Below are positions 12,382-24,179 of a stretch of DNA of 64,000 nucleotides, one piece after another. A program made the position numbers and the translations under genes. The stretch's first letter is position 1. Each line of letters starts with the position of its first letter. The stretch covers positions 15,124,875 through 15,188,874 of the forward strand of contig OZ234495.1 in NCBI GenBank assembly GCA_965153455.1, written 5' to 3'. Source of the stretch: Sphagnum compactum. Its lineage: Eukaryota > Bryophyta > Sphagnopsida > Sphagnales. Under the pieces are notes generated by a model that saw only the letters and a program-made list of their open reading frames with translations, was not told the DNA's origin and did no database searches.

Positions 12382-13780
12382 GATCACAAGCAAATCAAAT
12401 CGATTCTTATTAATCATTACTTGCATTAGGTGTAGAAAGGAGACAAGATTGTCCTATGGTTAAAAGGTTGGTTGTGGTGCAAAGTGAAACAAAATTGTTT
12501 TACCCATCATGGAAAGTTGGAAGTTGAAACTAGGAAACATTTAAAATAAGAAAAATTCTTTAGTTCCCAAAAAATGAACTCATAGTAACCATTGGTGAAC
12601 ATTCTTCAAAATGTGTGACCAAATGAAACCTAAATAGTTTTGTAGTCTCTCCCTTACAAATTTAGCCAATAAACTAATTTGTCATACTAAAACAAATTAC
12701 CAAATGGCATGGTGCTCTCAATTGTCCAAGAATATGGTGCCATAGCTGAAGAGTCACGACCATTGTGATATTAGTGTGGCAAAAGGATATGGATTTAAAG
12801 TTTCAGTGTGAAAGGGGTTTTTTTGTTGTTGTCTTGACACCGTAGTCTAACTTTTATCTTATTGTATTGTCATACATTGGAGCACTCTAATGGGAAGGTT
12901 TGGTGCTGATGATAACTATGTTATTAAAAAGGTGCAAAAGATTAGGGGTTATTGTTATTTTTTTGTTTTTTTTTGTGTGGTGGAAAATGGTGCGAACGAT
13001 GGAGCCAGACAAGGGCGCAAGATTACATGAAATGTCAAGATTTCCAAGCTAAACATGTTCTTCAATTTGTCAAATGCTTTGATGTTTTGTTGTTCGACAT
13101 CAGTGGATTTCAAGATGAATACTCATAAGATGTGAATGACGTTTTGTTGCCTCCAAAAATTCTGCTGCACTGGAGTTAGTAACAGAATGTTAGTTGTTAA
13201 TAAGTCTTTAAAGGTAGATGATGGAAATGATGAGAGGCTCTAGAGGATTAAATGGCTGGTTTGTTGTGGAATTCACAATTCAAATTTGGTAAATTTGAAT
13301 CAAGCATCAGTCACTCTTGGGGATGGATGAGTGCTTTCTTGCTAGGAGCTTTGAATAGTTATTTCTTCATGGGAAGAGTGGATGTTTTCTAGGATGATTT
13401 TTGAAGTTCTGCCAATAAAGGGATCATTGCTTGTTAAATTCCTTCTTCAAACTCTAATTAACCTCTAATTGGGAAATTAAAGGTTTATGAGTCAATTTGT
13501 AGAAATTCATAACTTGGTGACCAAGATAGCCATAGAGAGGAGATCCACAATGTTTTGATCCATCATCTGTCTAGTTTAAGATCAACATTGTGTTTGGTTG
13601 CTATGATTTGTGATGCTTGTATAAACATTCATAATGAAAATTTATGTTGAGATAATATGGTGCACCACAGTTTGTAAGCGGTAGACATGGTATTTGTAAA
13701 ACTTTGTATGACCCCTCTTTTTGGTTACACAAGTATATAGAGAGCAACCTAAGTATATAGTCTTTGGATGTATACTGGAA
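12382..13780. other. Intergenic DNA, nothing recognised
   Basis: No ORF above 60 codons and no family motif seen on either strand. The left edge is the gypsy target duplication. Confidence 0.5.
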
Positions 13781-13784
13781 TGGA

Positions 13785-14075
13785 AGAACATTTTAGTCTG
13801 ATATCCCCTCAGGCAATATCAATCTTATGCCAGTAGCAGACTGGTATGAACCTGAGGTAATATCGGGTCTAATATCAGGTTTATACCTCCCACATACCAG
13901 GCAAAAATCAGCAGCCTTAAACCCAGGACCACAACCAGGCCAGCATGAAAGTGTTAATATTGTTCCAATACTACTATCAGGCTGGTATGAAAGTACTCAA
14001 TATTAGTACCCAACTGGTATGTGATAAGGGACATACTGGGTACACACTTGCATGCTCTTAAGAGCATGAGTAAAG
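13785..14075 (-). repeat. CTGGTAT-rich dispersed repeat, copy 1
   Basis: About 290 bp with repeated CTGGTAT/ATACCAG words. Read on the - strand it resembles the segment at 35360-35700: shared landmarks include GATTTTTGCCTGGTATG, TATAAACCTG and ATATTGCCTGAG in the same order. At one edge is an exact 18-bp palindrome, CATGCTCTTAAGAGCATG (14051-14068); the other copy keeps the CTCTTAAGA core. Probably a non-autonomous transposon family; its true ends are not defined. Confidence 0.6.
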
Positions 14076-14079
14076 CAAA

Positions 14080-15065
14080 CCAGTTATCCAAGCTCAACAC
14101 TAACAGCACAGGCCAAGAATGTAGACTTCCCACAGATTCTCAAGCTACCAGGAGTCATCAGATTGAACTTGCACATCTATTGTGAATCATCTTTGAGATC
14201 ATAATAAGATAGTGTAGTTTTGTAGTTTAATCTCAGCAGACAAAAGCTCAAATTTATGGACTAGTTGACTGACTCAAACGTGCTGGTTACCGTGAACAGG
14301 CTTGGTGCTCAAGTTACAAGATTATTCGCAATAACGAGCACATTTCAGTTGGGTATTGAAAATAGAAGAGTGTGAGTTATGGGATTCAGCCAATAGCAAC
14401 CACAAAACACCCAAAAAGACTTAAGGTGGTATGAAAATGCGAAAAAGACAGCAAGACATGATATGATTGAGGATCTCTCATCCAATGGCATGCTGCCACA
14501 TTAGCAAGATGCTCCTTACAATTGATTATGGTAAAATAAAGGGTAGGCTACCACTCAAAGGAAACTGAGCAAGAGTCTTTACTGCCACATACTGTGCATG
14601 CTTCATTACCAAACCTGGCTTCAATTTATGAAACTCACCAACCCTCTGAGTCCTGACTAAACACACAGCCACATTGCTTACCATTGCAGCAATCTCTGCT
14701 GATGAAGGTGGAGAGGCACCATTTTATGTCAGTGCCTCCATAATAGCATGTCAGACTTAAGTCAAATCCTTTCCTTGGTTCTTCATTGAATGACAATGTT
14801 TTAGGGGAAGCTAGATGACTAGCGCAACAAGGGGGAGCCATTCCATGACCTTAGGGTTTGGGTGGCAGATTCAACAATTCAGAAAAAAACTATGTTCAAC
14901 ACACACATTTTGGTCACTATTATTATGTGTGTATGATCATCAACAGAAGATTATGTCATATAATGTGATGAAGAAAATGACATTATCTGTCATCCCAGAC
15001 ACATGATTTCTAAAAGACACAATGCCACATGGGACATTAAACTTACTTAAGGTAAGATTCATAAT
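14080..15065. other. Intergenic DNA, nothing recognised
   Basis: Short ORFs only (for example 14635-14841 on the - strand); none has recognisable domains. Confidence 0.5.
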
Positions 15066-15068
15066 TTA

Positions 15069-15280
15069 AGGTGCATTCACACTTGGTGTTGGGGAGGGAC
15101 TCTAGTGCTAAGTCCCCTAACATCATGTTAAGCCATTTAGGACTTAAACCTAGTTACTAATTTGCGTTAAGCTACTGTTCACTTAACATTAAGCTATCGG
15201 CCATTTAACATTGGGTGCCACCTAGGATGTCACCTAGATTTTCATTCAACAGTGACTTAACATCAAGTGTGAATGCACCA
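15069..15280. mobile_element. Tourist-like MITE, copy 1 (212 bp)
   Basis: Terminal inverted repeats GGTGCATTCACACTTG at the left and CAAGTGTGAATGCACC at the right, with TTA on both sides (15066-15068 and 15281-15283). A 3-bp TTA duplication is typical of PIF/Harbinger (Tourist) MITEs. The interior contains blocks such as GTGCCACCTAGGATG that recur in copy 2 (53452-53665, opposite orientation) and in a half copy at 33389-33443. Confidence 0.85.
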
Positions 15281-15752
15281 TTAGAAAGGATTTTCTGATT
15301 ACTTATCCACTTTTGAATGGACCTCTCTTATGTTGATATGAAGGTGCAAACAAAGAGATAATTTGTATGAGATATGAATGGGTCTCAGTAGAGTCGACTA
15401 TTTACTTCAACTAAATAACAAATAGATAATAATAACACATATACAAACAAAGCATTTTTTTTCTTCTTGCAAATTATCCAATGGACATCCGCCACGTGGC
15501 TAAGCTATCATTACACAGCCATCCATGCCTGGTTCATGTGACTGCACAGGAGTCGTGGTCAGGTGGCCAGTGAACCAGCACCCACCAGTGCACAACTGTG
15601 GATGGATGGTGCACTGATAGGATTCTCTTTTCTATCCCTGTGCCATCCCAGGTTGACTTTTTTTCTTTTCCCTTTCTCAGCCCTGATCTCAGTTTTTTTT
15701 TTTTGCAACTTTATTTTCTCCACCTGGTTTATTTATTTTTTGCTTTTGAAAC

Positions 15753-15957
15753 TTTTCCCACCCACCCACCTACCTACCCCCCCACTGTCCCCCACCGACC
15801 TACTCGCCTAAATATTTTAATTAAAAGTAGACTCTCCCCATCTACCTACTCACCTATAAATTTAAAATGTGCTACTCTCATCCGCACTGAGCTACCCGCC
15901 CTATCACCAACCTACCTACCAACACTTATGTAGGTACCTACCAAACCCCACCTACTT
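15753..15957. repeat. ACCT-rich low-complexity run in left arm of the MULE
   Basis: Repeated CCCACC, CTACC and CTACCTAC words. The complementary GGTAGG-rich run lies at 17747-17830 in the other arm, in inverted orientation. Confidence 0.7.
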
Positions 15958-16213
15958 GGCTACACCTACTTACATGGTTGCCACTGCAATAGACCCCAAA
16001 CGGTCGAAAACGATGAGAAAAGAATAAAACGAAGGTATTGCATGGAGCTTGCTCTTGTTCATTCAAACAAATCAACAAGGGAACGATTAGAATATTTAAC
16101 ACCCCCTATATAAAGGTATTGCAAACAAAGTGGATAATCAAAGTGATATGGAGCTTTAGTTCAATTTAGACGCATTTAATGCATGTTGTACTCAAGTTCA
16201 TAAAGCAAAATAC

Positions 16214-16574
16214 TCACTGAACATGCAATACCCCACAAACTTGGATTTTATCCCATTCTAAGAGTGCATGCCTCTTAGCCCTAGCCATAGCCTTTTGCTC
16301 ATTGCAACGAAATTGGGCCAAAGGGTTGTTTAAGACCCGAATATTCATTACTGCTTGATCTTGAACCTCGGGTTTGCTCTTGAGTAGATGGGCATCCAAG
16401 CTTGCTTGACTCCATGATAACATTATGATGTGCCTGCAAATGCCACACCAAGTTATACTTGGCCATATAGGATGCATCACACCCATCAATGTTGTAAGCA
16501 AATTTGGGCCCATCCTTTGCCCAATGCACATCCTTTATGGCAACTAGGAGAGGGGCGATTGTATCTGAAACCAA
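16214..16574 (-). pseudogene. Broken fragment with degenerate C2H2 finger inside the MULE
   Basis: Two overlapping - strand frames complement each other. The first (16574 downward) has a zinc-finger-like stretch, GCDASYMAKYNLVWHLQAHH, in which only one cysteine of the usual pair remains (the other position is Tyr). The second (ending 16214) continues with RVLNNPLAQFRCNEQKAMAR and ALLEWDKIQ, which I believe belongs to the same parent protein. The switch between frames near 16370 implies a frameshift. I cannot name the family; the finger plus a basic alanine-rich tail suggests a transposon-associated DNA-binding protein. It has no start codon or splice structure of its own. Confidence 0.5.
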
Positions 16575-17746
16575 AAAAACATAAACATAAAACTTAATGT
16601 GAGAATTAATATTCTGGATGAAGGGTATGCCCTACATGATGAAGGTATTGCATAGATAGATAGACGATTATAAAACATAATGAGGGTATTGCATAGAAAG
16701 ATAAAAGAACAAAAACACAAGATGATGGTATTGTTAAACTTCGGAGTTGAAATTTGCATAAAAAGAAACAAACCTTAAAATAATAATATTCTACAAAGCC
16801 TAAAGGTAGTGCTTACAAACTTAGACCCAAAAAAAATGCCCTACCCACCTTGATGGAGAATGAAAGTGGGGCAATTAAAGGTTTAAGGACCACAAGCAAG
16901 GAAGGTATTGTAATCACAAATTTCACAAAAAAACCCCACCCATCCTCTCAATTAGAGAGGATGGGTGGGACAATTAATTATAATAAGTAAGGTACAATAT
17001 TTCATCTCCATAAATTTGAGCATGAGGATCAACATCAACATTTGCATTTTCTTGTTCAAGAGCTATAGTTTCTTGGTCCTCTATCATGTCAACAGTCCTC
17101 TGCAACTCAATTTCAATTCTACTAACATCTGCGGTAGTAGATGTTTTCCCAACCTCAACATTAGCTTGCACTCCCTCCTCGATATTCCCATTTGGAGCTA
17201 ATGCAATTGCATCTTCTGTTTGCTATCCAATCACCCCAACCTCTACATCTCTTTCTTCCATAACACCTCCAGTGCCACCTACAAACTCAGCTCCCAAAAC
17301 AAAATGAGCACACTAGTTGATTAATTTCTAACTTTATTACCAACACCAAAAAACAAAAAAGAAGCCGAAAGGAGCTGCACGAACTTGTCCTAGTCTTATT
17401 TGTAGGTAGCGATAGAGAGAAAAACAACTAAAATGACGAGCGCAACACTCGTCGTCCAGGTTTTAGAGCTTATAAACCCAAAAAAAAAACAGGTTCATCG
17501 TCTTGGTCTTACAAGTAGCACACATTTTAAAAAACCACGATGACAAGTGCGATGCTCATCATGTTGGTTTCAAAGCTTGCAACACACAAAAACATCCAGG
17601 ACGACAAGTGCAATGCTCGTCATGGTGGTTTCAGAGCTTGCAACACACAAAAACATCCAGGACGACAAGCTCTCCACAAGCTCCGCAAGCTCCGCAAGCT
17701 CTTCGTCAAGGTCTCTGTGGTTCTGAAGCTCTGCATAGGGGAGTGC

Positions 17747-17830
17747 AAATGGGTGGTGGGGTAGGTAGGGGGAGGTAGATGGGTTGGGTGGTGGAAGGGA
17801 GGTAGGTAGGTTGGAGGAGTAGGTAGGAGT
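17747..17830. repeat. GGTAGG-rich run in right arm of the MULE
   Basis: Inverted counterpart of the ACCT-rich run at 15753-15957; GGTAGG, GGTGG and GAGGTAG words. Confidence 0.65.
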
Positions 17831-18270
17831 TCTCAGGAAAAAATTTGGGTTCAAGGATGGCGAGACAAAAAAAAAAAAGCTAGGGAAAAAAAAGGCGCAG
17901 GAAAACAATGAAAGCAAGGAAAAAAAAAAACTACTGACCAAGTAAACTGACCCCTGGGGACAGTTTCATCCCATCCATGAAATCCCAGAACGGGATTTTC
18001 TGGATGTTGCACTGGTGGGTGCTGGGTCACTCAAGCCGTGGTCAGGTCACTATTCTTGAGCATCGACGGACTTGGGGTTGCCACGTTCTGGATCCGACGG
18101 TTGCGCTGGCGACGATAAGACAGTGAAGGAAAAAGGTTCCCCGCCCCCCGTCCAAGCAAGCAAGCTCCTGTTTCAGTGCAGTTCAGTGCGCGCAGGAACG
18201 GGAGAGGGAGAGAAAGAGAAGAGGAGAGAAGCGCCTTCGTGTGCAACAAACTGAGGGATAGGAAGGAGCA

Positions 18271-21200
18271 ATGGGGGTTGTGAAAGTGTATTTGTGTGTC
18301 TACAACTGGCTGCTTTTCGCGGGATGGTAATTTCCTTCAATATTTAGATGTTTTATTCTCTTCTTTGGGGGTAGATTGATCGGAGTCTTTTCACTGAAGT
18401 TTTGCTTCATTTTCACATGTGTAAGTGTTGCTGCAGAAGAAGAAGAAGAAGGAAGGAAGGAAGGAAGGAAGGGAGAAGAGGAAGAGTGTGTGATTTTTGG
18501 TGTGTGGATGGACCAGGCTACAGATACTGGTGTCCGCTGTAAAAGCGCTTCAGCAGTCAGGGCCGTCTGGGGTGTACGCAGCCGTGGAGAAACCATTGCA
18601 GATATGGCAAACTGCTGCTCTTTTAGAGGTTTTTTTCCCCCTTGTCTTTTCCTTCCTTTGTTTTCTCGTTCTACGGCGCATTGTTTATGGTGTAGGCTGG
18701 GATCACATTCTTAGAGGCACGTTTCAATCTGGTAGCATGTGATTCTCTTCTTTATTTGCGTCATTTTGAGTGTTCGAAAGGGCGAGAGGGATAACAATAC
18801 ACGCACACACAGCTGCTCACATATAGATCGACAAACTATGCTGGACAATTGACGAGTTTCTCTCGGTGAGAACTAACACTCCAGGGGATGTGGTCGGGTT
18901 TTGACCGTTTTGTACTGCGTACGTGTCGATCTGCCGGAATTGGGGGTCGAGTTTATATAGATTTTCAACAGCATTGTGGGTGAGTGATTGTTGTGACCTT
19001 CTGCAGCCTGCCCAGCTCTCCATCTTGGTGTTGCATTCCTGTCCTTTATTCTTTCTGGTTTTTCAAACCACTAGTCAAACTGCCTCCCTCTCTCCTTCTG
19101 TGTCTGTGTGTCTGTGTGTCTCCTGGAGTTCTGAAATGAGAATATAATGCCACTTATTGTGTTTGAAGCATGTCACAGAAAGTTTTCCCATCAAATAATA
19201 TAGCTTAATAATCCTCCCAAGGGTTTCAGATTTTCATCATGGCACCTTGAATGCAGGCATTGTGCGATCACCGGTGATGGCAACACTTCCACAGATAGGA
19301 TCACGCATCTACCTCACTTGGGGTATTCTCTTTAGTTTTCCTCAGGTAAGAAGTCCATCACCTCATTTCCTACTTGGGTGTGCCACAAATTTCTATTCTG
19401 GTCACCTTTCAAACCAGTGGAGTTCATCTGCCTTCATTTCACCGTTTGTTCTGGGGAAAAAAATGATGGATCCTACTTGGCTACCATGAGTATGGCAGAT
19501 GAATGGGAACTTCTAGCATTCCAGAGTAACTTGAAAATGCATCAGAGGACATCCCACTTCATGTGAATTTCCAAGACTGTTCCAGACTTATCCCAATTAT
19601 TTCACCAGATGTGAATGATTGTCTCCTGCCACACAAAGCTGTCAGTATAAAAATGCATGAAATATCTGTCGCTGACAACATCATTGGTGGAAATCTGCAG
19701 TGGCATTAGAAGTCTAGATTTGCCCACATTTTAAGGTAGAAAACTGGTTAGGGTGCATTGGCTCAGTGTTAGCTACCTTTCCTGTCAAAATCTAGTGATT
19801 TCTTGAATATCAATTTGAACTGATGAACTGAAAGGCTTTTTGTATTATCATTACACTTTCCTTGAGTCAACAGATGCATAAATGGGATGTGGTGCACGAG
19901 TGCAGGTGCAGGAGCACTGGTTAGTGACATCTTTGGTCTTGAGCTGGTCCATCACTGAGGTGTGCATTTTGCAGTTAGCCAATTCCCTTCTTTTGGTGAA
20001 GTAACACAATTGGAATTTGTTCTGGGACATATTACCTGTTGGTAGACAAAGAAGGGACAGATAATGAAATAATTCAGGGACAATCTTTAGTGTGCAGACA
20101 GAAGTTAAAAGTTGTTTGTGAGATGTACAGATTGGTAAGCTCAAACAGGACCTTGTCCTACTGGGTCACTCCAAAGCTTGAGTATGAGAACTGGTTAGAT
20201 TTTATTCTATCTTCTGCTGGTGAAGAAAACCTCAGTGTGTTGTGTGTTGTACAGCTCCTCAATGTTGTTGAGCTGATCAGTTAGTTGACATTGATCTTTG
20301 TGTGGCTAGGTTATCCGCTATTCATTCTTTGCCTTGAAGGAAACCTTTGGTTACACCCCTCGTTTTCTCCTTTGGCTAAGGTTAGTGCATTGTTATCTCA
20401 ATATCATTGTTTCTATCCCTCTGTTGCTTTGAGAGCTTGGAGTTTTAGAGGTCACATCCCAAGTGAAATCCAGTATGCTAGAGTTGTTACATTACACCTC
20501 GCAGAGTGTTAGCTATTGTGCACTTTGTCACTGCTGATGAAGTCAGTGGGTAGTTTTGATAGATAAGTTGCCATCATATATGTTACTGTTGACAGTCTGT
20601 GAACAAGTGAGATACTGTCACTATTGTAGTTTTATTGTTCTTTGTTCACATTCTAACCTTCTGTGCTTTTCATCTTCCTGGTTCTTCAATCCTTATCTTG
20701 AAGTCTTTCTTTGACTTCAAGGAAAAGTCTCACCTTATCCTAGCTTTCTTAATCATGAATATGGAGATTTCTCAAGTATCATGATTATCAGATTTCTTGC
20801 TGCTTTTTTCACAAAACATTCGTTTTGGCATTCAGAAACATACTTATCACCTTGTGCAAAAGAACCCTTTCTTTTGTTTTCCAGGTGGTTTGCTTTGTGA
20901 TCAAAGGACACATCACAATCCTGAGACATGCTGAAGTAGATAGTGGCAGTAAGAGATATCAATTTCTCTCATATTTCTGAGGAATGGCTGGCAGGTACAC
21001 TACCTTCTTTGTACTGTACCCCACAGGAATCTGTAGCGAAGCTGGCCTTGTTTTTGTCACTCTCCCATTCATGCAAGTAAGTTGCTATTCCTTTTTGACT
21101 CACAGTTCAGGACTTTTTTCTGCCTCACTTTTAACACTGAAAAAGATCAGTGGTAACTTTAGCTTTTGCCAGCTTTAACAGTGTCAGCAGGTTGGCAAGT

Positions 21201-22247
21201 TTTGCATTTGTTGTGTGAGGATGCTCTATAAGGACTACTTGCTGTGCTCTCTTGTTTTTGTATATGCCTGAATGTTCATTTGCTTGAATACATCCCTATG
21301 CCATACTGCTATGTAGCTGGACAGTGAATAAGATGAGTGACATTCCATTGCCAATATGGCTTGTTGACTGGAAGGAACCTGGGTATGTCAATGAACAGGC
21401 TAGTGATTGCAATTCTGGACATGCACATCTTGAACATGCCAAACTTTTAACCAGATATTGCTGATTCTCACTGTAGAGTGCAGAAATTGCTTCAAGTAGG
21501 ATGTGTATGCCAGTGAGTGCACTACAGATGTATGCTTATGACCATGATTTGTGGAATAGTTGTCAGATCTGTATTGTTTACGGATGCCAAACAAGCTGAA
21601 CTTCGGTTTTGATTACTACTATATGTCCATTGTGGCTCTTCTCGCATACATTCCAGGTATAAGTTCTCTCTTTTTCGCTGTGAGACCCATGCACATTCCT
21701 TCCATTTAGCTTGTGGTATACCTAGCTTGCTTCTTGTTGAATGGAATTTTCCAATAGATGCCTCCCAGGATTGGAGATCCATCATCATAACTAGTCACAA
21801 AGTTAGTGCTGACTGCTCAAATGAAATGTGAATGTTGGAGCACCTTAGCAGTCTGAGGGATGCACCTGTAAGTAACCTACAGCTGGAAAGTATGTGTGGT
21901 TCCAAGGGTTAAATATAGGCTTACTAGAGGGAGTCATGCAGAGTTGGGTTGATAGTGTGGTTCCCAAGAACCGATAGATACTTCGACACTGCAGTGTGTG
22001 TACTCTCGTGGTCATGAATTTTGATTGAACTTACAACTCTCTGATGTTTTATTTCAAGAAACTAGTCTCTGACATGAATTTCCCGGAACTATTCACTCAA
22101 GTGAGGTTGCCTGCAGATGGGTAGTTTATGTTTTAAGGTTGTCCTTCACATATCTTCGCGTTCATGGTTGCAGGGAGCCCTGGTATGTATACACATATGA
22201 TCCGGCAACGAAAGAAAGCATTGGGTTCAAAGCCCAAAGCTTCATGA
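18271..22247 (+). CDS. PAS2: Very-long-chain 3-hydroxyacyl-CoA dehydratase (PASTICCINO2/HACD type), 9 exons
   Basis: Spliced model, 217 aa: 18271-18326, 18517-18628, 18961-18979, 19257-19345, 19906-19959, 20310-20380, 20995-21076, 21560-21656, 22174-22247. All introns are GT-AG and phases agree throughout. The enzyme removes water from 3-hydroxyacyl-CoA, the third step of the ER fatty-acid elongase cycle. Family blocks seen in order: LYNW-like VYNWLLFAGW (exon 1), EKPLQIWQTAALLE (exon 2), RSPVMATLPQIGSRIYLTWG (exon 4), VTSLVLSWSITE (exon 5), VIRYSFFALKETFG (exon 6), VLYPTGICSEAGL (exon 7), RMPNKLNFGFDYYY (exon 8). The catalytic Tyr and Glu correspond to Y142 and E149, with the seven-residue spacing of the family. 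The C-terminus KPKAS fits a KxKxx ER-retrieval signal. Several hydrophobic segments are expected to span the membrane. Length equals the family norm, so it is probably functional. Exon 3 is only 19 nt. Confidence 0.94.
18438..18483 (+). repeat. GAA/GGAA microsatellite in intron 1 of the dehydratase gene
   Basis: AGAAGAAGAAGAAG followed by five GGAA-type units, between exons 1 and 2. Confidence 0.9.
20528..20790 (+). repeat. Dispersed repeat, copy 1 (inside dehydratase intron 6)
   Basis: About 260 bp resembling 23155-23430 in the same orientation. Shared landmarks in order: GCTGATGAAGT, a GATAGA...CATCATA/TATCATA stretch, TGTTGA, CTGTGAACA/CCTGAACAG, CACTATTGT, long T-rich tract, ATGGAGATTTCTCAA. 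Judged by eye at roughly 70% identity. Ends not defined. Confidence 0.55.
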
Positions 22248-23150
22248 GGTATAATCGCAGCTAAGACTTTTGGTTTAGGTGTCTGCTTATTCCATAACAG
22301 TCCAGCAGTAGTTGTATCTCATGATGTATAGAGGTGATTTAGTTCCTAATCATGTCTTTCTCTGAACACTTATCTTTTTGACTTGCTTTTCTGCCACAAC
22401 TAAAGAGATCTTGCTGTCACCAGGTCACATTGCTGCAAAGCTGGAAGTCTGGCTTTGAAGGGCGAGCTGTAAGAATTTTCTGAGGCTCTGTACCTTCTAA
22501 TTTCATCGAGTGTCCATTCATTGGTAGGATCATACTTGTTCAGATTATCTTCTTAGTAACAGATTGAATATCTTTACCTAGCTAGTATCTATCCATAGTA
22601 GTGTTTAGTCATGAGAGTTGAAGGGATGAGGTCACTTCCAGTACCAAATTCTGTGATTGTGCAGCTCTTGTTTTGGTTCATTGGATTTTAGTGCAGCCAT
22701 TTATGGACCCATTTTTGGAAGTTTAAGTGTGCTTGCTTTGCAAAACCTAAATTTGACAAGGTTCATTTAGCATCCATTCATAAACTGTAGAAACTCAATA
22801 CTTGAATGTATTCCTCATACTGTTTGGAATGTCTTTCACTGTACCCTTAAGTAGGAGAGTAATAGCAGAGACTGCATGCAACAGATTAGACCAAATTACA
22901 AGTTGACATTCACAATACCTGCCAATAGTTCAGTCTGTTGAAGGTATGTACTAAACCTTTCCAAAAGTTGGTCTTTGTTCTTCCCTGCTGTCCTTTTCTC
23001 TGTGTTGTATTTCCTGTTATGTCTTTCTGTTTTTGTTATCTCCTTGTGTTGTTTGTTGCTAGCCAGTAGCATGGCTTAGTCTTCCTGTTGCTTCTGGATT
23101 TGCAGCAGAAACTCGGTACACAGGTTAGTGTTTTCACCGGCCTTAACCCA
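22248..23150. other. 3' flank of the dehydratase gene
   Basis: Contains its 3' untranslated region and T-rich sequence; no further coding exon recognised. Confidence 0.5.
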
Positions 23151-23154
23151 CTGT

Positions 23155-23430
23155 AGGGAGCTGATGAAGTTGGTGGGGAAGTAATGATAGAGAAGTCACT
23201 ATCATACATGCTAATGTTGATGGTCCCTGAACAGGTGTGAGACTGGCACTATTGTTCATACTGCTTTTGTGTTTTATTTTGTGTTTGGTTCTTTTTCGGT
23301 TTTCATTTCTTGGTCCTTCAAATTCTGTTTTGTCTTTCCTTCTTTGGAATTCTCTGTGGCTTGTTGAAGAAGTGTTAACCTTGCTTTGCTTTTTCTTAAT
23401 TGTCAGAATGGAGATTTCTCAATTCTTAGG
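23155..23430 (+). repeat. Dispersed repeat, copy 2
   Basis: Direct counterpart of 20528-20790; see that entry. The 73-codon ORF at 23237-23458 lies mostly in its T-rich part and starts at a non-ATG codon, so it is not called as a gene. Confidence 0.55.
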
Positions 23431-24179
23431 AGGGATTGTTGAAGGTATCTACAATTGAAAGTATGTAAATGCCAACCCTTAAGACCAACATGCACAAATC
23501 TGTTCTAAGAATGCAATTCCTTTGCATTTCTTCATATTGAAATCCATGCCCAAAGGAAGACTACCAACATCATTTCTCAAATGTGGATCAGGCTTAGATC
23601 TGAGATAATGAATGATTGGAGATAGGTTAAACAGCTCCTTAAGGCATAGAAATGATCCCGCACTAAATTAACTTTGGTAGTGAAAATCTCAAAAGCTTGG
23701 ATTTTGTTGTTTTTTCAATGGAATCCCCATGAGGATTTGAAAATATATATTCCAACGGAATTAGGGGTAAATCATAAGTCTTGGCCATGGTGAAGTCTTT
23801 CTGAATTATTAAAATACGCATAAAGGGTTAATGAAGACCTGATTGAGCCTGATTGAGTGACCATAGGGTTGCTAGAATGCTCTCTCATATGTAGATATGA
23901 ATGAGCTTTGTTCATCATGTTGAATAATACATGTCAAGGATTTGTTGGGGAAAGATCAACTGTTAGAAAAAGAAAAAACACGTGTCCAGAAATGAAAGGG
24001 AGCAGCACAAAGTGAGGACCAATGTGCACATTGTTTTCATAATGTACAATGTATAAATCATATTTGGTAATCATGTATGATTTGAGACAATCAATTCAAT
24101 TAACTAAAGAAACATCAAATACTTGTTTAGAAAGACTTAAAAAACATAAAGCAAAAATTCCCACATACGATTGATGCAC

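Larger units (their letters stand above)
15565..18037. mobile_element. Probable Mutator-like element with captured gene fragment
   Basis: The segment is bounded by an identical direct repeat, CGTGGTCAGGT, at 15554-15564 and 18037-18047 (9-11 bp, depending on where the ends are drawn), matching the long target duplication of Mutator-like elements. Inside it the ends are inverted: CAGCACCCACCAGTGCA on the left and its complement TGCACTGGTGGGTGCTG on the right, followed on both sides by T-rich tracts and ACCT-rich runs in inverted orientation, giving long diverged terminal repeats of 300-400 bp. The interior holds a broken protein-coding fragment (16214-16574) but no transposase, so this would be a non-autonomous, possibly Pack-MULE type element. 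Confidence 0.65.

Noticed and set aside
18629-18742. Reading the dehydratase exon 2 straight on (VFFPLVFSF...)
   Set aside because: The sequence after GAG|GT is a T-rich intron start; continuing it adds residues absent from the family, while the 19-nt exon restores the conserved block.
19230-19256. Extension of dehydratase exon 4 upstream (FHHGTLNA)
   Set aside because: It resembles the LHG block but the phase does not fit exon 2, and two extra residues would be inserted; the microexon solution fits in both phase and length.
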